Made by a program: the position numbers and the translations under genes
Notes under the pieces: generated by a model
The model's database searches: none
The model's input: only the letters and a program-made list of their open reading frames with translations
Told to the model about the DNA's origin: nothing
Part shown: positions 47,664-58,927 of the stretch, piece after piece
Layout of the letters: every line of letters starts with the position of its first letter
How positions within the stretch are numbered: the first letter of the stretch is position 1
NCBI GenBank assembly: GCA_003952965.2
Contig: CM025851.1
Location: 9,651,647-9,715,646 of the forward strand
Origin: Morella rubra
Lineage: Eukaryota; Streptophyta; Magnoliopsida; Fagales; Myricaceae
Direction: 5' to 3'
Length of the DNA: 64,000 nucleotides

Positions 47664-50600
47664 ATGGACGTCGGGGAGATCTTTCTGACGGCGTTCCTTC
47701 AGGTGCTGTTCGATAGGTTGGCGTCCCGTGAGTTTCTCAGCTTGGTATTCCGGGAGGGAATCCGCAAAAAGCTAGAAAAGTGGAGGCAAACATTCTCTGC
47801 AATTCAGTTGGTCCTCCATGACGCGGAGGAGAAGCAAATTACGGAGATAGCTGTGAAAATCTGGCTTGATGATCTCAGAGATTTAGCTTACGATCTGGAG
47901 GACTTACTTGACGACTTTGCCATTGAAGTCTTGCAGCGCAAGTTCAAGGCAGAGAATCAGGCTAGCACAAGTACGGTGAGAAACTTGATACCTGCCCCTT
48001 TGAGTGGTTTTAGTCTCCATGCTATGAAGTATGACTTTAGGATGGACTCCAAGATAAACAGTATTACTGGCCGGCTAAAACAGATTTGTGAAAGAAAAGA
48101 CAGATTCGGGTTGAAAGACGGTGGATTGTGTAGAAGGACATGGCGAAGACCCTCTAGCACATGTATGCCATATGGACCTGCCATTGGAAGGGATAGAGAT
48201 AGAGAGAAGATACTCGAACTCCTTCTAAGGAAAGAACCAACCGATGTCAATTTTAACGTAGTTTCTATAGCTGGCATGGCGGGGGTGGGAAAAACGACAC
48301 TTGCTCGGCTTGTGTTCAATGATGATTCAGTTGAACATTTCGATCTAAAAGCCTGGGTCTCTGTGTCTGATGACTTCGATGTTTCTAGAATAACCAAAGC
48401 GATTCTTGAATCAATCACTTCGCACCCTTGTAATCTGAAGGAATTAAACGATGTTCAGGTAAAGCTGGCATATGAATTAGAGGGCAAAAAGTTCCTATTT
48501 GTTTTAGACGATCTCTGGAATGAGGATTACGGACTGTGGGAAGCATTGCAACCCCCATTCAGGGCTGGAGCACTGGGGAGTAAAATAATTGTGACCACTC
48601 GCAATACGAACGTTGGAAAGATGATGGGAGCAGCTGAGTCTCACAATCTGGAGTTCATATCAGAAGAAGATTGTTGGGAAATATTTAAGCAGCATGCCTT
48701 GATGAATGGAAGTAGTGATACATCTGAAGATTTGGGAATAATTCGTCAGAAAATCGTTGAAAGGTGCAGTGGTTTGCCTTTGACAGCAAGGACTCTTGGT
48801 GCCATTCTACGAGGTAAAGGGCTAGATGAGTGTGAAGATATACTTAGCAGTAACATGTGGAGTTCACCAGGCAAGGAAACTGACATTTTGCCCGTGTTAA
48901 GATTGAGCTACCACCATCTTCCTCATCATCTGCAGAGGTGCTTTGCCTATTGTTCAGTATTCCCAAAGGACTACGAGTTTGAGGAGAAGCAATTGGTACT
49001 GTTGTGGATGGCGGAAGGTCTGATACATCAAGGAGAAAGGAGCAGATCGATGGAAGATCTTGGCGCAGAGTATTTTAGTGATCTAGTGTCAAGGTCACTT
49101 TTCCAGGAATCAAGCAGTGATAAATCAAAATTCGTGATGCACGATCTCACAAGTGACCTGTCTCGGTGGGTTGCAGGAACAAGCTATTTTAGTTTGGGAT
49201 CTAACTTGGAGCATGAGGAGCAGTGGAAAATTTCAAGAAAAGTTCGCCATTTATCTTATGTTGTTAGCAGATATGATGGCAAGGAGAAGTTTGAGACAAT
49301 ATCCGACTTTGAGCATCTGCGGACCTTCCTACCACTAATGCCACGGCATCTTGGGTACTGCTACATGTCTTATTACATAATTTTCCATTTGTTGCCTAAA
49401 TTACGAAGCCTGCGGGTGCTTTCTCTGAGTGGGTACCGAATAACTGATATACCAAGTTCGATTGGTGATCTCAAGCATCTACGATACCTTGACCTTTCTT
49501 GCACACACCTCAGAAGCTTGCCCGATTCAATATGTTCTCTCTACAATTTGCAAACATTATTATTAAACGATTGTCCTTTTCTGAAGAGCTTGCCTGCAGA
49601 ATTTGGTTACCTCATCAACCTGCGTCATTTGAATATTTCTGGAACAAAATTATTGGAAGGAATGCCTTCAGGAATAGGTCGTTTGAGTAGTCTCCAAACA
49701 ATGAGCGATTTCGTTGTGGGCAAAGGCAGTTTCTCTGGAATAGGAGAGCTAGGGCCCTTATTACATCTTCAAGGAACACTCTGCATTTCAAAGTTGGAGA
49801 ATGTGCTTGAAGCCCAAGACGCAAGAGATGCTAACTTAACTAATAAGCAAGGGCTTCTTGAACTTGCGATGGAATGGAGTTCTGGTTTTGCTGAAGCTCA
49901 AGATGGACAACTGCAGCTGGAAGTGCTTAAGATGCTAAAGCCTAATGTGAAGTTGACAAGGCTTACCATTAGGTGCTATGGTGGAGACGAATTTCCAACT
50001 TGGGTAGGGGATCCTTCATTTTCCAATATCGTGCTCCTAAGAATTGAAGATTGTGTGAATTGTACTTTCTTGCCACCTGTTGGGCAACTACCCTTTCTCA
50101 AAGATCTTCTCATCAAAGGAATGACTAGGGTGGAAAGTATTGGCACAGAGTTTTATAGTGGAAATAGTTCGAGACCTTTTCAATCCATGGAGACTCTACG
50201 TTTTGAGAATATGCCGACATGGGAAGACTGGATTCCTCCCAGGGGCGATCAATTTGCTAGTCTGCGCGAGCTTTCAATCATAAGATGCCCCCAACTCGTG
50301 GGGCAATTGCCAAACCATCTTCCAAAGGTAAGAAAGGTTGTGATTCAGGGATGTGGGAACTTGATGGTTTCAGTTTTGAACTGCCCAAGACTCAGCACGT
50401 TGGTAGTTGAGGGATGCAAAATAATGGACTGTGGAAATCCAGTGGACTTTGGCTCACCAAGTTCGATCGTTCTTTCCAAAATTTCAGAGTTCAGTTTCGA
50501 AACAGCAAGGTTAATACGCGGCCTGAGCAAAGTGCAATATTTGAAGATTGTTGGTTGTCATGAGCTCACAACTTTGTGGGAGAAGATACCCCTGGGGCTG

Positions 50601-51893
50601 CAGAATTTCAGATTCCTGAGAGAGTTGTATATTGAAGACTGCCCAACACTAGTTTCCTTTCCACAGTCTGGTTTTGCCTCTATGTTGAAAGTAATTCGAA
50701 TACAAAACTGCAATCGTCTGAAGTCATTACTTCCCAGGGGAATTATGCTCAGTAGCAATGATACATGTCTAGAGCAATTGTTTGTCGCTCGTTGTGATGC
50801 TATGCAGTGCTTTGCGACAGGACAACTTCCACTGACACTAAAACAGCTCGAGGTCTCTCATTGTAAGAATCTGCAGTGTTTGCTAGACGAGGGAGAGGGT
50901 CCTTCAGGGATGCCTCATGAGGACAACTGCAGTAGAACAACTCTTCTTCAGCACTTGGATATCAAATCCTGTCCATCTCTCAAGTCCTTATCTTCAAGCG
51001 GTGAGTTACCTAACACGCTTACACACCTTCTTATTAGGGAATGCTCTGATCTGGTTCGCATATCATCAAGCGGCAATTTGCCTGCAGCACTGAAACATCT
51101 CGAGATTCATTCTAGTCCAATGCTGGAGTTGATAGCAGAGGGGTTGCACCATAACACATCTCTTGAATGCGTGAAGATTTTTAATTGCCGCAGCCTGAAA
51201 TCCTTACCGCAGGGCCTACACAAGCTCGGCCAACTTCGTCAAATTCAAATTTATAGGTGTCCAAATATTTCCTCCTTCCCAGAAGAAGGGTTGCCCACGG
51301 ACCTGAGAGTTCTTCGCCTCTACAATTGCAAGAACCTCATGGCATTGCCTAACTGCATGAACAGTCTCACTTCTCTTCGAGAACTGGAAATAAGATGTTG
51401 CCCGGAAATTCAGTCCTTTTCGGATGGGGGTTTACCCACCAACCTGAAAACACTAGTGTTGGAGGACCCGAAGTTCTATAAGCCAATGTTTGAGTTTGGG
51501 TTGCAACGACTCACCTCTCTGGTCAAACTCTCGATTCAGGGTGGATATCCAGATCTTGTCTCTTTCCCGGTGGACAAGAAGAATGGGACGATGCTGCTTC
51601 CAACCTCTCTCTCAATTCTCTCCATTGGGCATTTTCCAAACCTGGAATCCCTGTCCTCCAAGGGCTTTGAGAGCCTCACATCTCTGAACCAACTGAAGCT
51701 CTCTACTTGCCCTAAGATCATATCGCTCCCAAAGGAGGGCCTGCCTCCCTCACTTATGCAACTCGATATCAATGGTTGTCCTTTGCTTAGTGAACGGTGC
51801 AAGAAAGATAGACAAGAGTTGTGGTCCAAGATAGCCCATATACCTTGCGTTGTAGTTGACAACAGATTCATGCACGACACAGAACACAATTAG
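47664..51893 (+). CDS. CC-NB-ARC-LRR disease resistance protein (RPP13-like 1 / CNL class)
   Basis: 1409 codons in one open exon. CNL proteins are intracellular immune receptors: an ADP-bound NB-ARC switch opens on effector detection and triggers defence. Order: Rx-type coiled coil, residues 1-110, with the EDVID-like DLEDLLDDFAIE (77-88); NB-ARC about 170-500 with P-loop GMAGVGKTT (204-212), RNBS-A HFDLKAWVSVSDDFD (225-239), kinase-2 FLFVLDDLW (277-285, final Trp marks the non-TIR class), RNBS-B GSKIIVTTR (305-313), GLPL (370-373, here followed by Thr), RNBS-D CFAYCSVFPKDYEF (426-439) and MHD (492-494); then a long LRR region about 550-1390. All switch motifs are intact. Length fits the family. 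The ATG at 47664 is the first in frame unless the upstream exon is used. A copia element starts 73 bp after the stop. Ligand unknown. Confidence 0.95.
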   Translation: MDVGEIFLTAFLQVLFDRLASREFLSLVFREGIRKKLEKWRQTFSAIQLVLHDAEEKQITEIAVKIWLDDLRDLAYDLEDLLDDFAIEVLQRKFKAENQASTSTVRNLIPAPLSGFSLHAMKYDFRMDSKINSITGRLKQICERKDRFGLKDGGLCRRTWRRPSSTCMPYGPAIGRDRDREKILELLLRKEPTDVNFNVVSIAGMAGVGKTTLARLVFNDDSVEHFDLKAWVSVSDDFDVSRITKAILESITSHPCNLKELNDVQVKLAYELEGKKFLFVLDDLWNEDYGLWEALQPPFRAGALGSKIIVTTRNTNVGKMMGAAESHNLEFISEEDCWEIFKQHALMNGSSDTSEDLGIIRQKIVERCSGLPLTARTLGAILRGKGLDECEDILSSNMWSSPGKETDILPVLRLSYHHLPHHLQRCFAYCSVFPKDYEFEEKQLVLLWMAEGLIHQGERSRSMEDLGAEYFSDLVSRSLFQESSSDKSKFVMHDLTSDLSRWVAGTSYFSLGSNLEHEEQWKISRKVRHLSYVVSRYDGKEKFETISDFEHLRTFLPLMPRHLGYCYMSYYIIFHLLPKLRSLRVLSLSGYRITDIPSSIGDLKHLRYLDLSCTHLRSLPDSICSLYNLQTLLLNDCPFLKSLPAEFGYLINLRHLNISGTKLLEGMPSGIGRLSSLQTMSDFVVGKGSFSGIGELGPLLHLQGTLCISKLENVLEAQDARDANLTNKQGLLELAMEWSSGFAEAQDGQLQLEVLKMLKPNVKLTRLTIRCYGGDEFPTWVGDPSFSNIVLLRIEDCVNCTFLPPVGQLPFLKDLLIKGMTRVESIGTEFYSGNSSRPFQSMETLRFENMPTWEDWIPPRGDQFASLRELSIIRCPQLVGQLPNHLPKVRKVVIQGCGNLMVSVLNCPRLSTLVVEGCKIMDCGNPVDFGSPSSIVLSKISEFSFETARLIRGLSKVQYLKIVGCHELTTLWEKIPLGLQNFRFLRELYIEDCPTLVSFPQSGFASMLKVIRIQNCNRLKSLLPRGIMLSSNDTCLEQLFVARCDAMQCFATGQLPLTLKQLEVSHCKNLQCLLDEGEGPSGMPHEDNCSRTTLLQHLDIKSCPSLKSLSSSGELPNTLTHLLIRECSDLVRISSSGNLPAALKHLEIHSSPMLELIAEGLHHNTSLECVKIFNCRSLKSLPQGLHKLGQLRQIQIYRCPNISSFPEEGLPTDLRVLRLYNCKNLMALPNCMNSLTSLRELEIRCCPEIQSFSDGGLPTNLKTLVLEDPKFYKPMFEFGLQRLTSLVKLSIQGGYPDLVSFPVDKKNGTMLLPTSLSILSIGHFPNLESLSSKGFESLTSLNQLKLSTCPKIISLPKEGLPPSLMQLDINGCPLLSERCKKDRQELWSKIAHIPCVVVDNRFMHDTEHN

Positions 51894-52076
51894 TGTTTTT
51901 CTGATTTTTTTTTTTTCTAGCAGAGAGTTTTCATCTTATACCTTTTATTCACATCTATGTAAGTCTTATTAGACATATTGTTATGATAGTTAGCTAGTTA
52001 GCTTATTGTTACGATGGTTAGCTCAGTTAGTTACTTAGTTACAGGGCTATGAGCTTGTTCTGCTTGTATATATAAG

Positions 52077-52942
52077 GGGCGTTCAGGAGCTGGATACTCG
52101 GATATAAATCCGATTTAATCCGACCCGATTCGATTTCATTTGTTAGTTAAACGTGCATTTAACCCAACCCGCCTCCCTTCTTCGCGTTCCCCCCCCTCCC
52201 CCTCATTCTCATTCGCGATTCACTTTTCCTAGCCCTCTTCCAAAAAAAACCTAACCCTAAGGTCTTTGCTGCCGCCAGTCTCTCTCTCCCCCCCTCAGCC
52301 GCTGCCTCTCTCTAGTCTCCCCCCTGACTTGTCGCCAGTCTACATGCCCCGTACAAAGCTTGAAATCCTTCGCAAGTTTGCAGATTAATGGGCGAAAATG
52401 GTTGCAGGTTGTGGAAGGCAGAGTGGCCCCTCAGCCGCCGCCTCTCACCAGTCTCCCCCCCTCACTTGTCGCCGGTCTCCGTGCCCCATACAAAGCTTGA
52501 AATCCTTCACAAGTTCGCAGATTAATAGGCAAAAATGGTTGCAGGTTGTGGAAGGCAGAGTGGCCCTAATAATAGGTTTTGCAGAGCTTGTTGTAAGTTG
52601 TAAGTTGTAAGTTGTAAGTTGTACTTGTCGATATCAAAGTTGTGGATTTCATGAGCTTTTCTTGTTTGGCCTTGAATCGGCACTGGAAGTATCCCATCAA
52701 AAGTGGGTTTTGTGGACGTCCTTAGGAAGAACTTCGAAGAAGCCATATTTTGAATCAAGCTTGACATAACTCCGAATACGATCTGATGTATGATCCGCAT
52801 CCAATTTGACCGACTGGGCCGGATTTTGGTGCATTTTGGATCGGTTTTGGAGATTAAATTTGGTATCCAAAAATTTCGGATTCGGATTGGTCATTTTCGA
52901 ATCCGAAATTTTTGGTGCCCACCCCTACCCCTGAACATCGCC
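52077..52942. mobile_element. hAT-like insertion in the copia 5' LTR
   Basis: The ends appear inverted: GGGCGTTCAGGAG at the left, and GGCGATGTTCAGGGGTAGGG reading in from the right. The subterminal regions are rich in 'atccgat' and 'ggattcgg' motifs, a hAT-like pattern. An internal tandem repeat of about 137 bp (two copies, 52294-52567) surrounds 'tacaaagcttgaaatccttc', and a short GTAAGTT repeat lies at 52591-52620. No transposase. Confidence 0.5.
52294..52567. repeat. 137-bp tandem repeat, two copies
   Basis: The units share 'cctcagccgcYgcctctc', 'gacttgtcgccagtct' and 'atggttgcaggttgtggaag', with scattered substitutions. It lies within the insertion in the copia LTR. Confidence 0.8.
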
Positions 52943-53013
52943 ATACGCTCCTCTGTATTCATTTATTTTCTCGTTATTCAATATACAAGAAACCATTTTT
53001 CTTGAATTCAATA

Positions 53014-53025
53014 TGGTATCAGAGG
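53014..53025 (+). promoter_or_regulatory. Copia primer binding site (initiator tRNA-Met)
   Basis: TGGTATCAGAGG, the standard copia site, lies three bases after the LTR end. Confidence 0.92.
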
Positions 53026-53119
53026 TTATTCTCTTGCTTCCGCAATTCTAACATCCTTTTCCACAATACTCTGTCACCCTTTCCTACAATACTCTGTTTC
53101 TCATTTCTTCAAACAGATT

Positions 53120-53359
53120 ATGACCACATTCGTCTCAAATCCACCTCCATCTTCTTCTCCCGCTGAACCTCTATCTCCCATACCAATTCAATCTCCCATA
53201 CAAGTTCAATTCCCTACACCAATTCATTCTCCTTCTCATCAATTTTCACCTAATTCTTCAATCATAGAAGATAATCCCACCAATCTTTTTTTTGTTCATC
53301 AAGTTGAGAATCCTGGCGCTATTCTTGTTTCCCGGCTTCTCCTTGGTGCTCAGAACTAC
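53120..53359 (+). pseudogene. Copia gag, N-terminal part
   Basis: Begins MTTFVSNPPPSSSP, Ser/Pro-rich, and reaches ENPGAILVSRLLLGAQNYS, a typical copia Gag entry. It is cut there by a solo LTR. The frame continues at 54616 beyond the insertion. Confidence 0.82.
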
Positions 53360-53364
53360 TCTTC

Positions 53365-54615
53365 TGTAAGTCCTAGATTAAGGCAACCCAAGAGGGGGGT
53401 GAATTGGGTTTCCAAACTTTTTCGCTTTTAACCCCCAAAACCGTGTTTGCAAAGTAAAGTCTAATTTAGCACAAGTATATTAAAACAACGAGTAAATAAG
53501 TGCTAAATGTAAGGAGTAGGGATAGAGAAGCAAACACGTGATTTTTAGGTGGTTCGGCAAACCCGCCTACATCCACCCCTCAAGCTCCTTCACCGAGCCT
53601 TGAGGTTTTCCCACTATCTTCAAATAGCATACACTCTAGCTTCCGGGTGCTAGAGAACCGTACAAGTGTTTTCCCGGGCTTAACACTCAAACCCACCCAA
53701 GTGGTTTTTCGGGCTCACCACTCACAACCTAACCAAGCTTGAGATATACCCTCTCTAAGCTTCTTCTTTAGTGAACAACCTCACTAAAGAATCACTTCTT
53801 TTGGATAGGAAGATTGAAGAATAAACTCTCTCAAAGAGTGGATATGAAATTGGAAATATCTATCTCTTGATTCACACAAAGACAAGGATATGAAAGTGTG
53901 TTTTGTGTGAATGATATGAGAAATATAGAATATGAAGGTTTGGAATATTTCTCAAGTGATCTAAATGATATGTGGTCGTTGTGTATTTATTTTGGACGTT
54001 ATGAAGGTGTATTTATAGGCCACAATGAAAACTAGCCGTTTATAGCCGTTAGGGGTCGATTTGACAATTTTACCATTGTACCGGTCGACCGCTTCATGTA
54101 CCGGTCGACCGCTTCAACTAGCCGTTGCTCAACGGTCATAAAATTTGAATGCTGTCAAATTTTGTCTCATCACCGCTTCATATAGCGGTCGACCGCTATA
54201 AATCATTTTCATAGACCGCTACAATTAAAAAGTCCATTTTTGACGTTTTTGAAATCCCGCTTCAAAAACCAACTTCCCAAAAGTATAACCAAGGCTTGGG
54301 AGTTTATATAGGGATGAATTGAAAACATTTAAAGCTCATTTTGGTTGTCAAACATGTGATAAGAAGATTATGCACGGTTTTGAAAAATATGCAAGTGTGT
54401 GATTCAAATCCTTGTCAAAAGTGAAACAAGAGTTACAAGGTTTATACCCTAAGGTCTTGAAACTTCACTTTTGAGCTCCTTGCATGTTCTTGATCTTCTT
54501 TCTTCAAGTCTTTGGCTCTTTCATCAAAACGTCTTTGTCTTTAAAGATGTCCGTTTTATAAACTTGATCCATTTATTGAAATCATCAAAATCTCGATTGT
54601 GCACAAAAGCCAACA
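53365..54615 (-). mobile_element. Solo LTR, family A, copy 2, inside copia gag
   Basis: The exact target duplication TCTTC is at 53360-53364 and 54616-54620. 1251 bp. On the minus strand it starts TGTTGGCTTTTGTGCACAA. Contains a GGTCGACCG cluster at 54080-54195 like copy 1. It inserted after the copia element. Confidence 0.93.
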
Positions 54616-56070
54616 TCTTCGTGGCATCGATCAATGAGTATGGCTCTTATAATCAAGAACAAACTCGGCTTTGTTAATGGGAACATCTCTAAACCTTCTC
54701 CAGATGATCCTTTGTTCTTTGCTTGGGATCGATGTAATTTGATGGTCACATCGTGGCTTCTTAATTTCGTCTCCAAGGAAATTGGCTCTTCTATAATGTA
54801 TGTTGATTCAGCTCACCATGTCTGGAATGATCTGCGAGAAAGGTTTACTCAATCAAACAGTCCACGAGTTTTTCACACTCGTAAGAGTTTTGCTACCCTC
54901 GTCCAGAACAGTGATTCAGTCAGTACCTACTTCATCAAACTCAAGGTTTTTAGGGATCCACTTCAGACATACTGTCCTATTGACGCCTGCATCTGTGGCT
55001 CTGAATGCAAGGCCACAAAATCAATCCTTGCTGGCCAAGAGCGAGAGTTCATCTTGCAGTTTCTCATGGGCCTAGATGAGAAGTTTTCTCATGCTCGTGG
55101 TCAGATTCTCCTCAATGATCCTCTTCCCACCGTAAACAAAGTGTATTCCCTTATTATTCAAGAAGAGAAGCAGCTTGGTGCTAGTTCTTCTTTGGTTGAA
55201 TCTGCTGCTATGTCTCTCAAGACAGCTCCTACTTACACTACTGGAGGATCCAAGCCTGATACTAGAGGATACAAGCCTACTAAGCCTATTTGCACTCATT
55301 GTGGAAAGCCTGGACACACTATAGAGAAGTGCTATAGGCTCCATGGCTTTCCTCCCGGATTCAAGTTCACTAAAGGCCGCCCTGTTTCTGCTCACAATGC
55401 TGCTCAGGATCCAGAGGATCAGTACCCATCCGAATTTTCTAATCTTCAAAAGCAGTGCCAAAGTTTGATTTCCTCTCTCCAAAATCAGTCCTTTATGTCT
55501 TCACTTCCATCGTCTGTCAATCATGTTTCCTTTACTCAGCCCATCACTTCTTCACTTACTTCAAACTTCTCAGGTACTATTAGTTCCTCATCTGATCATT
55601 TTTTGTCTCAATTATCAAATCAGTCCGTTTCCATTCCTTCTACATCCTGGATTTTGGACACAGGCGCAACAGATCATATGATCTGTTCCCTGGATCTTTT
55701 CACTATTATCACTTCCACTATTCAACTCAAAATTAATCTACCTAATGGTGCACACATTACTGCCACTCACATTGGTACCATCACTTTCACATCTGGTATC
55801 ACATTGACCAATGTTCTTTACATTCCCAATTTTTCTGTTAATCTCATATCTGCCAACAAGCTAACATCTGATTCTTCTTGCTGTTTAATTTTTTTTCACA
55901 CTCATTGCTTTATACAGGGCCTTACTCCTTGGAAGACGATTGGAGTTGCTAAGATCACAAAGGGCTTATATCATTTACTGCCACATTATGCGACTGTTTT
56001 TGCTTCTAGAAATTTTTCATCCTGTAATTTAGTTCACAAACTCTTCCTTTTTTGTGGCATTGCCACTTAG
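54616..56070 (+). pseudogene. Copia gag C-terminal part, zinc knuckle and protease
   Basis: Open for over 470 codons. Gag (MALIIKNKLGFVNG, VWNDLRERFTQSNSPRVF), then the zinc knuckle CTHCGKPGHTIEKC (about 55290-55331), then the protease active site WILDTGATDHM (about 55649-55681). A frameshift near 56040-56060 separates it from the GAG-pre-integrase segment (WHCHLGHIFYSRLQLLKSIL). The length of open frame indicates a fairly young element. Confidence 0.85.
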
Positions 56071-56893
56071 GTCACATTTTTTATTCAAGATTACAGCTTC
56101 TCAAGTCCATTTTACCAGCTAGTTCTAGTTCTTCTATGTGTACTCCTTCACCTTGTTCTGTTTGCCATATTAGTAAACAAAACATCTTTCTTTTCTTGTC
56201 AGTACCTCTCATGCTTCCTCTCTTTTTCAACTTATTCATTGTGACATATAGGGTCCATTTCCTCATACTTCTTATGATGGTTTTCGGTATTTTTTATCCA
56301 TAGTAGATGATTACTCTCGCTGCACATGGCTTTACCTTATGAACGCTAAATCTGATAACCACAAGTATATTCCAGTTTTTTGTCAATTTGTTGAGACTCA
56401 ATTTCGAACCTCTGTTAAGACTTTAAGGTTTGATAATGATCTAGAATTTCGTATGACTGATTTCTTTAATCAAAAAGGAATTCTTCATCAAACCAGCTGC
56501 CCTTATACACCACAATAGAATTCTATCGTCGAACGAAAGCACCAACATATATTAAATGTTGCTAGGTCCCTCCGATTTCAAGCTCACCTTCCCATTTCTT
56601 TTTGGAGTGACTACATACTCACAGCAGTGCACTTAATTAATCGGATTCCTACACCTCTTCTCAATAACATTTCTCCTTTTGAACTCATTTTTCAGAGGCT
56701 TCCAAATTACAATGTCTTAAGAACCTTTGGTTGCTTAGCTTTTGTTTCAACTAATTCTCATTGTCGCAATAAATTTGAACCTCGGGCTGTACCATGTGTG
56801 TTCTTAGGATATCCTAGTGGTACAAAAGGTTACAAACTTCTTGATCTTGTTACTCATCAGATTCTTATATCTCGCCATGTCATTTTTTTATGA
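56052..56893 (+). pseudogene. Copia integrase, broken
   Basis: GAG-pre-integrase zinc region about 56055-56175, then the core: IVDDYSRCTWLYLM near 56303, the second catalytic Asp in TLRFDNDLEF, and the Glu in [10 protein letters not shown], followed by [20 protein letters not shown] and a C-terminal [17 protein letters not shown]. An in-frame stop at 56516-56518 and frame changes near 56200-56300 inactivate it. Confidence 0.85.
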
Positions 56894-57419
56894 ATCTATC
56901 TTCCCTTTTTCTACGTAAATTCCTACTACTAGCAACACTACTTTTTTGCAGAATTTTGTCTTCCCTACTTCTGTTACTCCTATCCTTGATAACGACTTAT
57001 GTACACCTCCAGCTACTTCTACTAATGAACACACATCTATACACCCAGATATTTCAACCGATACTCCCACATGTCCACAACCAGATCCTTCTACTGATAC
57101 CACCTCATCACTATCACCACCAGATACTGTCATCACTCCTTCCCCAGATACTGTTCTTTTCGATATTTATTCATTTGATTCCTAACCCACTTTCCCCCTT
57201 ATTCGAAAATCTTTTAGAATCAGAAAGCAGCCTTCATATTTGTAGGATTACCATTGTTAAATGCTCCAAAATTCTGATAGTAGCTCCAATCCCTCCTCGG
57301 TTACAGGTTCTATTTCTCATCCTCTTTATCCCTTGTCTTCATATCTCTCTTATTCTCACTTGTCTTCATCTCATAAAACCTTCACTTTAGCTGTCTCTAG
57401 TCACCCTGGACCACGTTTC

Positions 57420-58300
57420 TTATATGAAGCTGTTAAGGTTCCTGAATGGAGAGAGGCAATGCAAGCTGAAATCAATGCTCTTAAACTTAATAAAACTTGG
57501 GTTTTGACTGATCTTCCTCCTAACAAAACAGCAATTGGCTGTCAATAGGTTTACAAGTGTAAGTTTAAAGCTGATGGCACCCTTGAACGCTATAAAGCAC
57601 GGCTGGTTGCTAAAGACTATACGCAGCAAGAGGGTATTGACTATTTTGATACCTTCTCTCATGTTGCCAAACTGACCATAGTGCGTTGCTTGTTAGCTTT
57701 AGCTGCTGTACATCATTGGGAATTGCATCAGTTGGATGTAACAATGCTTTCCTTCATGAGAGCTTAATGAGGAAGTATTCATGAAGTTACCCACCTGGTT
57801 TTCACATCCTAATGATAACCGAGTATGTCGGTTAACTAAGTCCTCTATGGGTTTGAAACAAGGCCAGCCGCAGTGGTTTTCAAAAGTTTCCACACTCTGC
57901 TGAACTTATGGGTTCAAACAATCTACTTCTGATCCTTCTCTCTTTATGAAATTTGATGATTCTACTTTTATGCACTTTTAGTTTACGTTGATGATATTGT
58001 AATTGCAAGCAATTCTTCTACTTTTGTTGTTGCATTTAAAATCTTGGCTGATTCTTGTTTCAAAGTTAAAGGATTTAGGTCCTTTGAAATTTTTTCTTGG
58101 TCTTGAGGTGGTAAGGTCCAACACCGGAATCTCTTTATGTCAACGTAAATATTGTTTGGAGGTGATTAAGGATGCAGGTCTATTGGCAGCCAAGCCTGCA
58201 AAAATTCCAATGGATTCTTCTTTACGGCTTAACAAATCAGATGGAAAGCTCCTTGAGGATCCCAGGCAGATTGTTATATTTAACAATCACCCAGCCTGAG
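57420..58300 (+). pseudogene. Copia reverse transcriptase, broken
   Basis: Reads EWREAMQAEINALKLNKTWVL, a TAG at 57546-57548, then [22 protein letters not shown], the MGLKQ region near 57847, the YVDDIV active-site region near 57987, and [21 protein letters not shown]. Frameshifts occur near 57750, 57850 and 57980. Confidence 0.85.
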
Positions 58301-58339
58301 ATTTGTTTTGCAGTAAATACTTTGAGTCAATTATTGTCT

Positions 58340-58920
58340 TAACCACAGGTCCCTCATCATACTGCTGCTCTCAAAGTTCTGAAGTACCTTAAAGGCTCTC
58401 CGGGTCAAGGGATTTTCTTATCTAGTTCCTCCTCTGTCCAGTTAAAAGCTTTTTATGATGCTGACTGGGGAGCTTGTCCAGACACTTGCAGATCAGTCAC
58501 GGGTTTTGCTATTTTTTTGGATGATTCTTTGATTTCCTGGAAATCAAAAAAACAACATACTGTTAGTAGATCCTTTGCTGAGGCAGAGTATCGCTCTATG
58601 GCGATGACATGCTCTGAATTGCAATGGCTGGTGACTCTTCTTCATGATTTCCGGATTTCTCATGACAAGCCGATTCTTCTCTTTTGTGACAGCAAGGCCG
58701 CCTTACACATTACCCCAATCCCGTGTTTCATGAATGAACCAAACATAGAGATATTGACTGCCATCTGGTTCGTGACATGGTCCAGCGCAAATTGATCAAG
58801 ATTTTCCATGTTAATTCTGGCCATCAATTAGCTAATTTGCTGACAAAACCTTTGTCATCTGCCCTGTTTCATTGTTTAGTTGCCAAGCTTGGTCTGTTAA
58901 ACATTTACAGTCCAGCTTGA
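58340..58920 (+). pseudogene. Copia RNase H, broken
   Basis: Reads AALKVLKYLKGSPGQGIFL, FYDADWGACPDTCRSVTGF, SWKSKKQHTVSRSFAEAEYR and LLFCDSKAALHI, then (after a frame change near 58720) LANLLTKPL near the end. Matches copia RNase H at the polyprotein C-terminus. TGA at 58918-58920 sits in the polypurine tract. Confidence 0.85.
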
Positions 58921-58927
58921 GGGGGGC

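Larger units (their letters stand above)
51967..53010 (+). repeat. Copia 5' LTR with an 866-bp insertion
   Basis: 51967-52076 and 52943-53010 are LTR. The 3' LTR reads 'tatataagctcctctg' without a break, which places the insertion at 52077-52942. The LTR ends TTCA at 53010. Confidence 0.85.

Noticed and set aside
47957-48418. 153-codon minus-strand ORF inside the CNL gene
   Set aside because: Antisense shadow of the NB-ARC coding sequence; no domain of its own.
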